Shown one piece after another: positions 1 to 11,808 of a stretch of 64,000 nucleotides of DNA (positions are counted from its first letter, which is position 1; each line of letters opens with the position of its first letter). The notes below the pieces were generated by a model. It was not told the DNA's origin and ran no database searches. It saw only the letters and a list, made by a program, of their open reading frames with translations. A program made the position numbers and the translations under genes. The stretch lies in contig NZ_CP130044.1 in NCBI RefSeq assembly GCF_030505395.1, forward strand, positions 605,001-669,000. The letters are read 5' to 3'. The DNA is from Asticcacaulis sp. ZE23SCel15 (GTDB taxonomy: Bacteria; Pseudomonadota; Alphaproteobacteria; Caulobacterales; Caulobacteraceae).

Positions 1-147
1 CACTTCGGCCTGAGCCGGGATCAGGTCTTCCTGCCACAGGTTCTCATGGCTGGGAAAGCCCAGCCACATGGCCTGATGCGGTTCCCACTCCGCCGGCACA
101 ACGCGGTCGTCGGAAAAGCCGTTAGCGGCGGGCACATTCTTGGTCAT
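1..147 (-). CDS. aguA: Agmatine deiminase family protein (N-terminal part, runs off window)
   Basis: Only the first 49 codons are in the window; the gene continues leftward beyond base 1. The start is the ATG read from 147. Residues 18-32 read PAEWEPHQAMWLGFP, the characteristic N-terminal motif of agmatine deiminase / bacterial peptidylarginine deiminase proteins, which hydrolyse agmatine to N-carbamoylputrescine and ammonia in polyamine metabolism. The catalytic Cys, His and acidic residues lie in the missing part and cannot be checked. No signal peptide is seen, so a cytoplasmic enzyme is expected. The family call rests on this one motif and is good; the exact substrate is not certain. Confidence 0.75.
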   Translation of the reverse strand, partial: MTKNVPAANGFSDDRVVPAEWEPHQAMWLGFPSHENLWQEDLIPAQAEV

Positions 148-317
148 TCAAAACGTCCGGTCTATGCGGGTAAATTGTGCGGTCATTTATACGTCTGACC
201 TTATGATATCCTCTTTAAGCGCCTCATACACATAAGAAAAGGTCTTGCCTATGGCCAGACGCGCTCGCGCACAAAAAAACACAAGTGCGTGTCTCCGTTG
301 CACAAACCGGGCTGCAC

Positions 318-350
318 AAAAAAGCGGCCCCTGCACAAAACAGGAGCCGC
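318..350 (-). terminator. Rho-independent terminator of the TonB receptor gene
   Basis: On the minus strand an arm at 341-350 pairs with 324-333 (GCGGCTCCTG with CAGGGGCCGC, one G-T pair) around a 7-base loop and is followed by six T (complement of 318-323). It lies 28 bases beyond the stop of the receptor gene that ends at 378. Confidence 0.8.
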
Positions 351-377
351 TGATTTTAGGTCAAAGATCAGATGATC

Positions 378-2837
378 TTAGAACTGGGTACGCAGGGTCA
401 GAGACACCGTACGTGGCGCGCCCAGTTGGTAGAACACTGTGCCTGCGTTTACGTTCAGGCCCTCGTTATCAACGAACGCCTTAGCGTTATTCTGATAGCC
501 CGTGCCATGCAGATACTGCTCATCAAACAGGTTGACGACGTTCAGTTGGACGTAGGTACCTTGGCGGAATTGCTCCAGATCGTAACGTACAGCGGCATTC
601 CACAGGGTGTAGCGCGGGGCGATTTCGTCGTTGACATAGGTGTAATAGCGGTCACCGACGTACTTGGCATTCAGGTTCAGGTTCAGGTTCGACGTGATGT
701 CGTAGTTCATACCGAAGGTCCACATCCATTCCGGCATACCGGTCAGTTGCTTACCCTTGGTTGGCAGAAGACGCTGATCGCCACCCAGAAGCACAGATGT
801 CAGACCGTTGACGATATCTTCCTGAAGCTCAGTGTCAGTCCAAGTAGCACTGGCGCTAAGTACGAGGTTGTCAACCGGGCTGTAGTTTCCGCTGGCTTCA
901 ACACCTTTACGCTTAACTTCACCGACGTTGGTGAAGGTCGAATAACCCGCCAAGTCCGTAGAGTCCTGAACAAAGGCTTCAACCAAACGATCTTGATCCT
1001 TGGCCGAGAATACCGTCACAGTACCATTGAAGTTAGAGGCGCTGTAGCGGTAGCCCAGTTCGACCGTTTGCGAGGTTTCCGGAGCCGGATTACGGGTAAC
1101 CACCGTGTTGTTTTCCAGCTTGACGTCATAAAGAGCGTCGGTACGCGGTGCCGACAGGGACTCAGCGTAGGTTGCAAACAATTGGCCACCATGCTCGAAA
1201 TTCCAGGTCAGACCGAGGTTTGGCAGAGTCTTGGTGAACTCAAGGCTACGGCTGTAAGGCGTGATGTAGCGCGTCGTGCCTTGTCCCTGCAAGGTTACAA
1301 CGCTGATGGTTGGATCTGTCGTAGCCGTCGTCGTCAACACATTCTGAGTCGTACAAACTGGGTTGATAGACGCGTTGGTGCCAAGTTGCGAATAGCAGTT
1401 CTGGTTCAGTTCGCGTGACAGCGTCTGATGACGGACGCCAACCGAGACGAACAGTTTTTCATCAAGGAAGCGGCCCAGATATTCAGCCGAGAATACATCA
1501 ACATCAGCGTAAGACAGACGGTCACGGCGGCGCAAGATGCTGCCATCGGCGGTCGCGATACGCAGGTCATGATTGACCTTACCGGAGAAGACATCTTGCG
1601 GTGAACCATCAGCATTGCGAAGGGTGATTTCACCGGATTGACGGTGACGGGCACGGTCGATCGAGGCGTTGACGCGGATCGTGTGCAGATCCGTCAGACG
1701 ATAAATCGCCGAGGATTGCAGAGAATAACGCATCGTATTGGTGATATTCGGGCGATACAATTGCAGAGTGGTCGGCGTTCCGCTTCCATCAACATCCACA
1801 TACGGAACCGTCGAGAACAAGGCGCCGCGAAGCTGGCCGCTGGTTTCTGCCAATGTTCCGGTAGAGCCACCTAAAGCGAGTGTATACTGATAGGTCGGAT
1901 CAACCGTGATGGTCAGCTTATCCGTGATAACCCACTTCGACTTGATACGGACGTTGCCTGTATCAGACGGGTTAACCGAACCACGGGTATTGAAGAAATC
2001 GTTGCCATAGCCGTTCGTGAAAATCTGAGCCTTGCTCTGAGTCGCGATGAAGTTGTTACGGTTCTCGTTCCAGTGAACGGCGGCGCTGATGAAGGAGCCT
2101 TTATCGCCAATGTCCTGATAGACCATGGCGTTCCATTGGTTCTTTTGCAGCTTGCCTTCGTCGTTATAAAGCCCTTCATTCGTCCAAGTATCGGTATGGC
2201 TGCCGGTATAGGCGATATAGGCGCGCGTACCGAAAGGACCGAAGGCACCGAAGTCCAGCTTCAGGAAGCCGTATTTGTGCTCATCTTCACCCACCGCAAC
2301 CTTAAGCGTACCACCAAACTCTTCTTTCGGTAGGCAGGAGGCGATGTTGATCGTACCGCCGGTAGCCGACGAGGTCATGGAGTCGACGTCAGTAGCACCT
2401 GTGGTGACGCTGGCCGCGCACAGAAGCTCAGAGTCGATCATCTGGTTGGTGTAGAGCGCGTAGTTACCGGAGTCGTTTAACTGGATGCCGTCAACCGTCA
2501 GCGAGACGCGGGCGCTGTCGAGGCCGCGCATCATTATTTCACCACCCGAAGACCCATAAGCATCGTTGTTGGTGAAATTGTAGCCCGGCACAGTGTTCAG
2601 GGCGTCCGCGAAGGTTTGCCCCGAAGCGTCCTTCAGCAATGAATCCTGACCGATGGTGGTCTTGGCCTTGGGGCCGCGCTCACGCTTGTTCGGGCCGACA
2701 TTGCGGTTACCGGCGACGACCACTTCGGTGATGCGATCAACTTCCTGAGACGCCGTCGATTGCGCGGTCGCCGTGTTGGCAACAAACAGACCCGCCAGAG
2801 CCGAGCTGGCCAGGATCAGTGCTTTATTGAATTTCAT
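378..2837 (-). CDS. TonB-dependent outer membrane receptor
   Basis: Encodes 819 residues. A Sec signal peptide covers about residues 1-26 and ends in ATAQ. A TonB-box-like stretch (ITEVVVAGNR) follows near residue 40, then a plug domain to about residue 180 with the RGLDSARVSLTVDGIQL segment, then a long beta-barrel ending in a terminal aromatic residue (LRTQF), as required for outer membrane insertion. The fold and length fit TonB-dependent receptors that import siderophores, vitamin B12 or oligosaccharides. The substrate cannot be read from the sequence: no carbohydrate or iron genes adjoin it (neighbours are an agmatine deiminase gene and a glycosyltransferase gene). It appears monocistronic, with its own terminator downstream and TTGTGAC repeats about 160 bases upstream. 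Confidence 0.9.
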   Translation of the reverse strand: MKFNKALILASSALAGLFVANTATAQSTASQEVDRITEVVVAGNRNVGPNKRERGPKAKTTIGQDSLLKDASGQTFADALNTVPGYNFTNNDAYGSSGGEIMMRGLDSARVSLTVDGIQLNDSGNYALYTNQMIDSELLCAASVTTGATDVDSMTSSATGGTINIASCLPKEEFGGTLKVAVGEDEHKYGFLKLDFGAFGPFGTRAYIAYTGSHTDTWTNEGLYNDEGKLQKNQWNAMVYQDIGDKGSFISAAVHWNENRNNFIATQSKAQIFTNGYGNDFFNTRGSVNPSDTGNVRIKSKWVITDKLTITVDPTYQYTLALGGSTGTLAETSGQLRGALFSTVPYVDVDGSGTPTTLQLYRPNITNTMRYSLQSSAIYRLTDLHTIRVNASIDRARHRQSGEITLRNADGSPQDVFSGKVNHDLRIATADGSILRRRDRLSYADVDVFSAEYLGRFLDEKLFVSVGVRHQTLSRELNQNCYSQLGTNASINPVCTTQNVLTTTATTDPTISVVTLQGQGTTRYITPYSRSLEFTKTLPNLGLTWNFEHGGQLFATYAESLSAPRTDALYDVKLENNTVVTRNPAPETSQTVELGYRYSASNFNGTVTVFSAKDQDRLVEAFVQDSTDLAGYSTFTNVGEVKRKGVEASGNYSPVDNLVLSASATWTDTELQEDIVNGLTSVLLGGDQRLLPTKGKQLTGMPEWMWTFGMNYDITSNLNLNLNAKYVGDRYYTYVNDEIAPRYTLWNAAVRYDLEQFRQGTYVQLNVVNLFDEQYLHGTGYQNNAKAFVDNEGLNVNAGTVFYQLGAPRTVSLTLRTQF

Positions 2838-2996
2838 GGTAGGAGTATCCCCTCTCCAAGGTTTATAAAAACTAAAAACTACATCGCACCCGCGTGGAGA
2901 TGGCGACCGCGAAGGATCACGCCACCTCGCAGGTGCAAAACGTGTTAATCCTTTAGTAGCTTTTCAGCCGCTTTTTGAGCGAAATCTGCAAAGGTT

Positions 2997-3057
2997 TTGT
3001 GACATTTGTGACGTTGGAAACCAGATGCGCCTTTATTGTCACATATTCGCGTCACAA
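2997..3057. promoter_or_regulatory. Repeated TTGTGAC / GTCACAA boxes in a divergent promoter region
   Basis: The 317-base gap between the receptor gene and the divergent GT39 gene holds no gene. It contains two direct TTGTGAC copies at 2997-3003 and 3006-3012 (9-base period) and, facing them, GTCACA at 3038-3043 and GTCACAA at 3051-3057. Repeats of this kind suggest a regulator binding site; no regulator is identified. The same 9-base tandem arrangement recurs at 63895-63910. Confidence 0.4.
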
Positions 3058-3154
3058 GATTGCCTTAAGCTATCCGTTGAAAGGGCCCGCGGTTTAGGAT
3101 ACGCCTCACGCACGCCTTTATAGTGCGATGTGCCCCAATTTCTTGTGATGTGCC

Positions 3155-4795
3155 ATGACCTCAGATACCGCCGCCCCCCGTCTGTCCCTGACGCACATCA
3201 GTCTGCTGGCCATCGCCGCCCTCACAGTCGTGCGCGTGGCCTTGCTGTTTACGACCTATCTCGATCTCTATCCGGATGAAGCCCAATACTGGCTGTGGTC
3301 GCGGGAGTTGGATTTCGGCTACTATTCAAAGCCCCCAATGATTGCCTGGGTCATTCATCTGGCGACCGCCATTGGCGGCAATGGCGAAGGGTTTGTCAGG
3401 TTATTTGCCCCGCTGTTGCACGCCGGATCGGCGACGGCCTTATTGTTTGCGGGTAAGCGGCTCTATAACGAAAAGACGGGGGCGCTGGCGGCGCTGATCT
3501 ACAGCCTGATGCCGGGAGTGATACTGTCGTCAGGCGTGATTTCCACCGACGCCTGCCTGCTGTTTTTCCTGTCGCTCAGCCTGCTCGTTTATGTCGAGTT
3601 TTTGCATGGCCGTGGCAAGCGCCCGCTGTTTATGGCGCTCCTGCTGGGCCTGACATTTGGTGGCGCTTTCCTTAGCAAATATGCCTGTCTCTATTTTCTG
3701 CTGGGGGCGGTCATTCACGCCGCCTTTGATCCCCGCGCCCGGTCGCGTTGGTCATGGCAGGCCCTGTTGATCTGGGTCGTGACCTTTGCCTGTGTGATTG
3801 CGCCCAACATCATCTGGAACGCCACCCACGGCTTTCAGACGGTGGCGCACACCGCCGACAATGCCAACTGGCAGGCGGACTCGCTGTTCCACCCTCTGTC
3901 GATGCTCAAATTCCTGAGCCATCAGTTCGGCGTGTTCGGCCCGGTGCCGTTTGGTATGCTGGTCATCGGCCTGATCGCCTTTGCCCTCAACCGCGCTCCG
4001 GTGTCGCCGGATACTGAACTGGGGGGCGGGTCGCGTAACCGCGATCTGATGCTGATCTGTTTTGCCATGCCGCCGCTGGTATTTGTCACGGTTCAGGCCC
4101 TGCTGTCGCGCGCCCATGCCAACTGGGCGGCCTCAAGCTATGTGCCGGGCAGCCTGTTGGCCGCGACCTGGCTATACGGGGTGATCACCACCCTGCCCTA
4201 CCGCCGCAAGGGCCTGATGAAAACGGCTATCGCTGTGGCTCTGTGGGCCGGGCTGGCCTTTCAGGTCGCGGTGATGGACGTGTTTATGTACGGCATCACC
4301 TCACCAGAAGCCACTCAGGCCATGGGCATGGCGTCCGGCATGAAGCGCGCCCGCGGCTGGGAAGCCGCAACGCAAACCGTATTGACCGAGGCCGAAGCTG
4401 CTCTCGCACGCGGTCAACGGTTGAGCGCCATCGCCGTCGACGACCGCTTCTTATATAACTCCATGGCCTATTACGGTCGCGACTGGCTTAAAGCCCATCC
4501 GGATATCCCGCTTAAAAACTGGGTGCGCGAAATCAACCCCCATTCCCACAGCGAAACCCACATGCCGCTGACGGCAGAGACAGGACAGCATGTGCTGCTG
4601 GCCAATCTGACCGAGCGCTTTGTCGTTGATATGCGTCAGGATTTTAAGCGCACGACCGAGCCACGTCTGGTTCAGGTGCCGATTGACCATAAACGTCTGC
4701 GCGATGTCCGGCTATTCTACGGTTATGATTTTGCCCGCGCCCCGCGTGATCCGGCGACCGGCCACCCAATTGTCGATGGCAAGGTGCACGAATAG
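3155..4795 (+). CDS. Glycosyltransferase family 39 (ArnT/PMT-like) membrane protein
   Basis: Encodes 546 residues with an N-terminal hydrophobic helix (about 12-35), then LYPDEAQYWLWS at about 39-50, the conserved acidic motif in the first periplasmic loop of GT39/ArnT-type enzymes, followed by GYYSKPPMIAW, also typical. At least eight further hydrophobic segments extend to about residue 390, and a soluble C-terminal domain follows. Such enzymes move a sugar from a polyprenyl-phosphate carrier to lipid A, protein or another envelope acceptor at the periplasmic face of the inner membrane. The acceptor is unknown here. The gene is transcribed away from the TonB receptor and its stop directly abuts that of the convergent DUF2794 gene. 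Confidence 0.85.
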   Translation: MTSDTAAPRLSLTHISLLAIAALTVVRVALLFTTYLDLYPDEAQYWLWSRELDFGYYSKPPMIAWVIHLATAIGGNGEGFVRLFAPLLHAGSATALLFAGKRLYNEKTGALAALIYSLMPGVILSSGVISTDACLLFFLSLSLLVYVEFLHGRGKRPLFMALLLGLTFGGAFLSKYACLYFLLGAVIHAAFDPRARSRWSWQALLIWVVTFACVIAPNIIWNATHGFQTVAHTADNANWQADSLFHPLSMLKFLSHQFGVFGPVPFGMLVIGLIAFALNRAPVSPDTELGGGSRNRDLMLICFAMPPLVFVTVQALLSRAHANWAASSYVPGSLLAATWLYGVITTLPYRRKGLMKTAIAVALWAGLAFQVAVMDVFMYGITSPEATQAMGMASGMKRARGWEAATQTVLTEAEAALARGQRLSAIAVDDRFLYNSMAYYGRDWLKAHPDIPLKNWVREINPHSHSETHMPLTAETGQHVLLANLTERFVVDMRQDFKRTTEPRLVQVPIDHKRLRDVRLFYGYDFARAPRDPATGHPIVDGKVHE

Positions 4796-5134
4796 TCAGA
4801 GCACGTTCAATTTCGTCTTATCCAGCACCGCTAACACCGGCGCCAGTTCGCGCCCGCGTTTCAGGATTAGCCCCGCCTGATTAAACACAGCAAACGCCCC
4901 CTGTTTGCGACTTAAGGCCGGGCGTTTTTCGATGCGATAAAGTGGCGCTTCGCTGGTGCGGCGAAAGACATTAAACGACACGGCATCGGCAAAGGTATCG
5001 ATGCCGTAATCGCGCCAGTCGCCCGCCGCCACCTTTTGCCCGTACAGGCGCAGGATCAGCTCAAGTTCCTTGCGCTCAAAAAACACCGGGCCGCGCGGGG
5101 CGGGATGGGCGGCACCCAAATCCTGAATACTCAT
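4796..5134 (-). CDS. DUF2794 domain-containing protein
   Basis: A 112-residue protein when started at the ATG read from 5134 (MSIQDLGAAHP). An earlier in-frame start at 5170 would add 12 residues not expected for the family. The core FFERKELELILRLYGQKV followed by GDWRDYGIDTF is the signature of DUF2794, a small family found in alphaproteobacteria with no assigned function. No signal peptide or membrane segment is seen, so it should be cytosolic. Its stop codon begins immediately after the stop of the convergent GT39 gene. Family assignment is from recognised sequence; function is unknown. Confidence 0.8.
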   Translation of the reverse strand: MSIQDLGAAHPAPRGPVFFERKELELILRLYGQKVAAGDWRDYGIDTFADAVSFNVFRRTSEAPLYRIEKRPALSRKQGAFAVFNQAGLILKRGRELAPVLAVLDKTKLNVL

Positions 5135-5316
5135 GCTGGACCAGACCTGTCGAAGCCATACAGACCCCAACAGTACGCCCTAAGTCGCTCAGATTGGCAA
5201 GACATTCACAGGCAATTTGAAGCGCCAAAACCACGTTTCAAAACAAAATGAAGCTAACAATAAATGACCTTAATTTCGCCGTTCATTTGCCGGGATAGAG
5301 CGTAAATATATGTGTG

Positions 5317-5481
5317 TCGGTTGGGCCGCCAAGAGCGGGTTCCCCCCTGAACAGCCCCCCCCACAGCCCGAACCTGTTCGGGGCGGCTCAACCGATAAAA
5401 CTTTGAGACACCTCTCTAAACACGCTAAACTAAACGCATCAAAAGCGCCTGTGCTTCCATCCCCTTGGCACAGGCGTTTTT
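5317..5481 (+). ncRNA. Candidate structured small RNA
   Basis: The 416 bases between the DUF2794 start and the acnB stop hold no convincing gene. They do hold a long helix: 5317-5330 pairs with 5382-5395 over 14 positions (13 Watson-Crick, one G-T). The enclosed 51 bases are C-rich, with runs of six and eight C, and include a small hairpin CCCGAA/TTCGGG. An A-rich, apparently unpaired stretch of about 50 bases follows, then a perfect 9-bp hairpin with a T run (5446-5481). A folded domain, an unpaired linker and an intrinsic terminator are the usual layout of a trans-acting small RNA. No clear promoter was identified, and homology to a known RNA family is not shown. Confidence 0.4.
5446..5481 (+). 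terminator. Rho-independent terminator with no upstream protein gene
   Basis: CGCCTGTGC (5446-5454) pairs perfectly with GCACAGGCG (5468-5476) and is followed by TTTTT. No plus-strand protein gene precedes it, which supports a non-coding transcript ending here. Confidence 0.65.
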
Positions 5482-5494
5482 GTGTCTGCACGAC

Positions 5495-5522
5495 AAAAAA
5501 GCCCCACCGTTTACGGTGGGGC
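5495..5522 (-). terminator. Rho-independent terminator of acnB
   Basis: A 9-bp perfect stem (5501-5509 with 5514-5522) around a 4-base loop is followed, in the minus direction, by six T (complement of 5495-5500). It lies 28 bases past the acnB stop. Confidence 0.85.
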
Positions 5523-5550
5523 TTGATTTAAGTTTCTGTTGCAGGGGGTG

Positions 5551-8133
5551 CTAAACGTAGGCCTTGGCCGCTTCAGCATATTCTTCGATCTGATCGAAGT
5601 TCATATAGCGGTAGACGCTTGTGCCCGCCGCATTCACCACACCCATATCGGCATGATATTCCTCTAAGGTCGGTAGACGGCCAAGCTTAGAGGCAATGGC
5701 CGACAGTTCCGCCGAGGCCAAAAAGACGTTGGCGTTCTTGCCCAGACGGTTCGGGAAATTGCGGGTCGAGGTGGACACCACCGTTGCCCCTTCGCGCACC
5801 TGGGCCTGATTTCCCATGCACAGCGAACAACCCGGCATTTCCATACGCGCACCCGCAGTACCGAGCGTATTGTAATGGCCTTCCTTGGTCAGTTCAGCGG
5901 CGTCCATCTTGGTCGGGGGTGCCACCCACAAACGGGTTGGGATGTCTTTCTTATCCTTAAGCAGCAGCGATGCCGCCCGGAAGTGGCCGATATTGGTCAT
6001 GCACGACCCGATGAACACTTCGTCGATGTGTGTGCCCGCCACTTCGGACAGCAGGCGCGCATCGTCAGGGTCGTTCGGGGCGCACAGGATCGGCTCAACG
6101 ATCTCATTCAGGTCGATGTCGATGATGTAGGCATATTCGGCATCGGCATCAGGCTCCATCAGCACCGGATCAGCGATCCAGTCTTCCATCGCCTTGATGC
6201 GGCGGCTGAGCGTGCGGGCATCGGCATAACCGTCCGCAATCATGTTCTTCATCAGCACGATGTTCGAAGTCATATATTCGATAATCGGTTCTTTGTTGAG
6301 CTTGACGGTGCAACCCGCCGCAGAACGCTCCGCCGACGCATCGGACAGCTCAAACGCCTGTTCAACCTTCAGGTTCGGCAGTCCTTCGATTTCCAGAATC
6401 CGCCCGGAGAATTCATTGACCTTACCCGCCTTGGCGACCGTCAGCAGACCCTGCTTGATGGCGTAGTACGGGATGGCGTGGACCAGATCACGCAGGGTGA
6501 TGCCCGGTTGCAACGCGCCTTTGAAACGCACCAGAACGGACTCCGGCATATCGAGCGGCATAACACCGGTCGCCGCACCAAAGGCCACAAGGCCCGAACC
6601 GGCCGGGAAAGAAATCCCGATCGGGAAGCGGGTGTGCGAGTCACCGCCAGTGCCAACCGTATCGGGCAGCAGCAGACGGTTCAGCCAGGAGTGGATAACC
6701 CCATCGCCGGGACGCAGGGCAACCCCGCCACGGTTGGAGATAAAGGCGGGCAGTTCGCGGTGAGTTTTGACATCGACCGGCTTCGGATAGGCCGCCGTGT
6801 GACAGAAGGACTGCATAACGAGATCTGCCGAGAAACCCAGGCAGGCGAGGTCTTTCAACTCATCGCGGGTCATTGGGCCGGTCGTGTCCTGAGAGCCGAC
6901 CGTCGTCATCTTCGGCTCGCAATAGGTGCCGGGACGGATGCCTTGGCCTTCACCCAGACCACAGGCCTTACCGACCATTTTTTGCGCCAGGGTAAAGCCT
7001 TTATCCGAGCCTGCGGGCGGCACCGGCAGACGGAACTCGGTCGAGGCGGGCAGGCCCAGAAACTCACGCGCCTTGGCGGTCAGCGAGCGGCCTATGATCA
7101 AATTAATACGGCCACCAGCCTGAACCTCATCCAGAATAACATGAGATTTCAGCGAAAAATCGGCGACCTTGACGTCGTTCTTTTCGATCTTTCCGGCATA
7201 GGGATAGATGTCGATGACATCGCCCATGTGGAAATCCGTGACATCGACTTCGATCGGCAGTGCGCCGGAATCTTCCTGGGTGTTAAAGAAGATCGGCGCG
7301 ATCTTGCCGCCCAGGGTCACGCCGCCGAAGCGCTTATTCGGCACGTAAGGAATGTCTTCGCCGGTCGCCCAGATAACCGAATTGGTCGCCGATTTGCGCG
7401 ACGAGCCGGTGCCGACCACATCGCCAACATAGGCGACCAGATGGCCCTTCATCTTCAGGTCTTCGATAAACTTGATCGGGCCGCGCTTGCCGTCTTCTTC
7501 GGGGGTGATGCCGTCGCGGGTGTTTTTCAGCATGGCCAGATAATGCAGGGGGATATCCGGGCGCGACCAGGCATCGGGGGCGGGCGACAGGTCGTCAGTG
7601 TTGGTCTCACCAGTGACCTTGAAGACGGTGACCGTAATTCGTTCGGGGACCTTGGGGCGCGAGGTGAACCATTCGGCATCGGCCCACGACTGCACAACCT
7701 CTTTGGCATTGGCGTTACCGCCCTTGGCCAGTTCGGCGACATCGTGGAAGAAGTCGAACATCAACAGGGTTTTCTTGAGCGCCTCACCGGCGATCTTGCC
7801 CACCACCGCATCGGTCAAAAGATCAATCAGCGGCTTGACGTTATATCCGCCGACCATGGTGCCGAGCAGTTCGGTCGCGCGCTCGCGCGAGATCAGCTCA
7901 ACCGGAAAATCACCGTGCGCCACAGCCGATAGGAACGACGCCTTAACCTGAGCCGCATCGTCCACACCGGGAGGGACGCGGTAAGTGATCAGGTCGAGCA
8001 GGAAATCGGCTTCACCGGCAGGTGGGTTTTTGATCAGTTCGATGACTTCGGCGGTTTGAATGGCGGTCAGGGCTAAGGGCGGAATACCCAGAGCGGCGCG
8101 TTCGGCTACATGGGCGCGGTAAGCTTCAAGCAT
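5551..8133 (-). CDS. acnB: Aconitate hydratase B / 2-methylisocitrate dehydratase
   Basis: Aconitase B interconverts citrate and isocitrate through cis-aconitate in the TCA cycle and can also dehydrate 2-methylisocitrate. Starting at the ATG read from 8133 ([14 protein letters not shown]) gives 860 residues and puts the cluster cysteines at 711 (GSCMTN), 769 and 772 (GCSLCMGN), almost the Escherichia coli AcnB numbering. The GTG at 8163 would add 10 residues. The N-terminal HEAT-like domain, the swivel domain and the three catalytic domains occur in the AcnB order, unlike AcnA. It lies directly downstream of acnA on the same strand, but a terminator separates the two, so acnB may have its own promoter at 8134-8204. 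Confidence 0.95.
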   Translation of the reverse strand: MLEAYRAHVAERAALGIPPLALTAIQTAEVIELIKNPPAGEADFLLDLITYRVPPGVDDAAQVKASFLSAVAHGDFPVELISRERATELLGTMVGGYNVKPLIDLLTDAVVGKIAGEALKKTLLMFDFFHDVAELAKGGNANAKEVVQSWADAEWFTSRPKVPERITVTVFKVTGETNTDDLSPAPDAWSRPDIPLHYLAMLKNTRDGITPEEDGKRGPIKFIEDLKMKGHLVAYVGDVVGTGSSRKSATNSVIWATGEDIPYVPNKRFGGVTLGGKIAPIFFNTQEDSGALPIEVDVTDFHMGDVIDIYPYAGKIEKNDVKVADFSLKSHVILDEVQAGGRINLIIGRSLTAKAREFLGLPASTEFRLPVPPAGSDKGFTLAQKMVGKACGLGEGQGIRPGTYCEPKMTTVGSQDTTGPMTRDELKDLACLGFSADLVMQSFCHTAAYPKPVDVKTHRELPAFISNRGGVALRPGDGVIHSWLNRLLLPDTVGTGGDSHTRFPIGISFPAGSGLVAFGAATGVMPLDMPESVLVRFKGALQPGITLRDLVHAIPYYAIKQGLLTVAKAGKVNEFSGRILEIEGLPNLKVEQAFELSDASAERSAAGCTVKLNKEPIIEYMTSNIVLMKNMIADGYADARTLSRRIKAMEDWIADPVLMEPDADAEYAYIIDIDLNEIVEPILCAPNDPDDARLLSEVAGTHIDEVFIGSCMTNIGHFRAASLLLKDKKDIPTRLWVAPPTKMDAAELTKEGHYNTLGTAGARMEMPGCSLCMGNQAQVREGATVVSTSTRNFPNRLGKNANVFLASAELSAIASKLGRLPTLEEYHADMGVVNAAGTSVYRYMNFDQIEEYAEAAKAYV

Positions 8134-8204
8134 GGGAGAAAACCTTGAATGAATGTCGGGCACGGATCATCCATGCCATATCGCAAATGCGAAAAATTGA
8201 ACAG

Positions 8205-8235
8205 GAAAAACCCCGCGCGGCAAAAACCGGCGGGG
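8205..8235 (-). terminator. Rho-independent terminator of acnA
   Basis: In the minus direction CCCCGC pairs with GCGGGG and CGG with CCG, with one bulged base, over 8211-8235; five T follow (complement of 8206-8210). It sits 9 bases beyond the acnA stop and separates acnA from acnB. Confidence 0.75.
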
Positions 8236-8244
8236 CTAAAAGGC

Positions 8245-10935
<2,691 letters not shown>

Positions 10936-11157
10936 TTTAGCTTCCTTTTCAATGTGACCGCCCCTACAAACAGCCCCGATGGCCATTTCTTGTCTCTTGA
11001 TCGCGCGCATGAAAGGGGAACTCACAGGGTTCCACGCTTACGCGACGCGATGCCAAAGTCAGGCGGTCAATTGCCCTTCTAAACTTGTTATGGCTTTTCG
11101 TCTATTAAGGCCCCAACATATTTTCGGGTTATTTTGGGTGAACGGGACGTCGTTTTC

Positions 11158-11808
11158 ATGTCGCTGAGCGTGACACTTGATGGGATCAGCCTGAAAAAAG
11201 GCTATAACCTTCTGATTTCAAATCTGAATCTGGAAGTAGGAAGCGGCGACGCCATAAGCCTGACCGGCCAGAACGGCGTCGGTAAAACCACGCTTTTGAG
11301 AGCCATAGCCGGTTTTTTTTCACCTCACGCGGGTAAAATATCGGCTGCGGATGATCACGGGCCGATTGAGCCTGTAAGATTTCGCACAGAATTGATCCAC
11401 TATCTGGGCCATCAGGATGCGTTAAGCCCGACCCGCACCACAGAGCAGGAGCTTAGGTTTCAGGCGCAATACTTAAACGCAAATGAGAATAATTATCAAT
11501 TTGCAGTCCAATACTTGAACCTGTCGCCTCTGCTGGATCTGGAAACGCGGCTGTTGTCGGCCGGTCAGAAACGCCGGGTATCGCTGGCAAGGCTGCTGAT
11601 CGCGCCGCGCACACTCTGGCTTCTGGATGAGCCGATGTCGCCGCTCGATACCGGTCAGCGCGATCTGGCCGCCCGTCTGATGCAGGACCATCTCAGCGAT
11701 GGCGGTATCATTATCGCTGCCGTCCATGACCCGCTGCCGTTTGAGACGCGCATCGTCCACCTGACCCGCCCTGACCTTAAGGCGCTGGAGGCGGCCCTTG
11801 TCGACTAA
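11158..11808 (+). CDS. ccmA: Cytochrome c biogenesis heme exporter ATPase CcmA
   Basis: A 216-residue ABC ATPase when started at the ATG at 11158 (MSLSVTL); an upstream in-frame start at 11134 adds eight residues. Walker A GQNGVGKTT lies at residues 37-45, the signature LSAGQKRRVSLARLL near 132, and Walker B LWLLDEPMSPLD near 154. CcmA powers release of holo-CcmE from the CcmCDE complex during cytochrome c maturation, on the cytoplasmic side of the inner membrane. It is first in a ccmABCDG run and overlaps ccmB by 11 bases, so translation is probably coupled. Confidence 0.92.
   Translation: MSLSVTLDGISLKKGYNLLISNLNLEVGSGDAISLTGQNGVGKTTLLRAIAGFFSPHAGKISAADDHGPIEPVRFRTELIHYLGHQDALSPTRTTEQELRFQAQYLNANENNYQFAVQYLNLSPLLDLETRLLSAGQKRRVSLARLLIAPRTLWLLDEPMSPLDTGQRDLAARLMQDHLSDGGIIIAAVHDPLPFETRIVHLTRPDLKALEAALVD

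Noticed and set aside
299-339. Three TGCACAAA direct repeats
   Set aside because: Spacing is irregular and they overlap the receptor terminator; no reason to treat them as a binding array.
372-1418. 348-codon open frame on the plus strand
   Set aside because: Antisense to the C-terminal barrel of the TonB receptor; low-similarity composition and no features.
5317-5481. Naming the helix region as 6S RNA, SRP RNA or GsrN
   Set aside because: It lacks the SRP tetraloop motif, no stress-sigma promoter (GGAAC) is upstream, and the 6S layout could not be confirmed by eye, so no name is given.
5310-5531. 73-codon open frame over the candidate RNA near acnB
   Set aside because: It runs through a long helix and two terminators, has no ribosome site, and its Pro/Arg-rich product looks random.
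5875-7932. 685-codon open frame on the plus strand
   Set aside because: It lies wholly antisense to acnB, has no recognisable domain, and its amino acid makeup (rich in Arg, His, Gly, Gln) is that of a shadow frame of a GC-rich gene.
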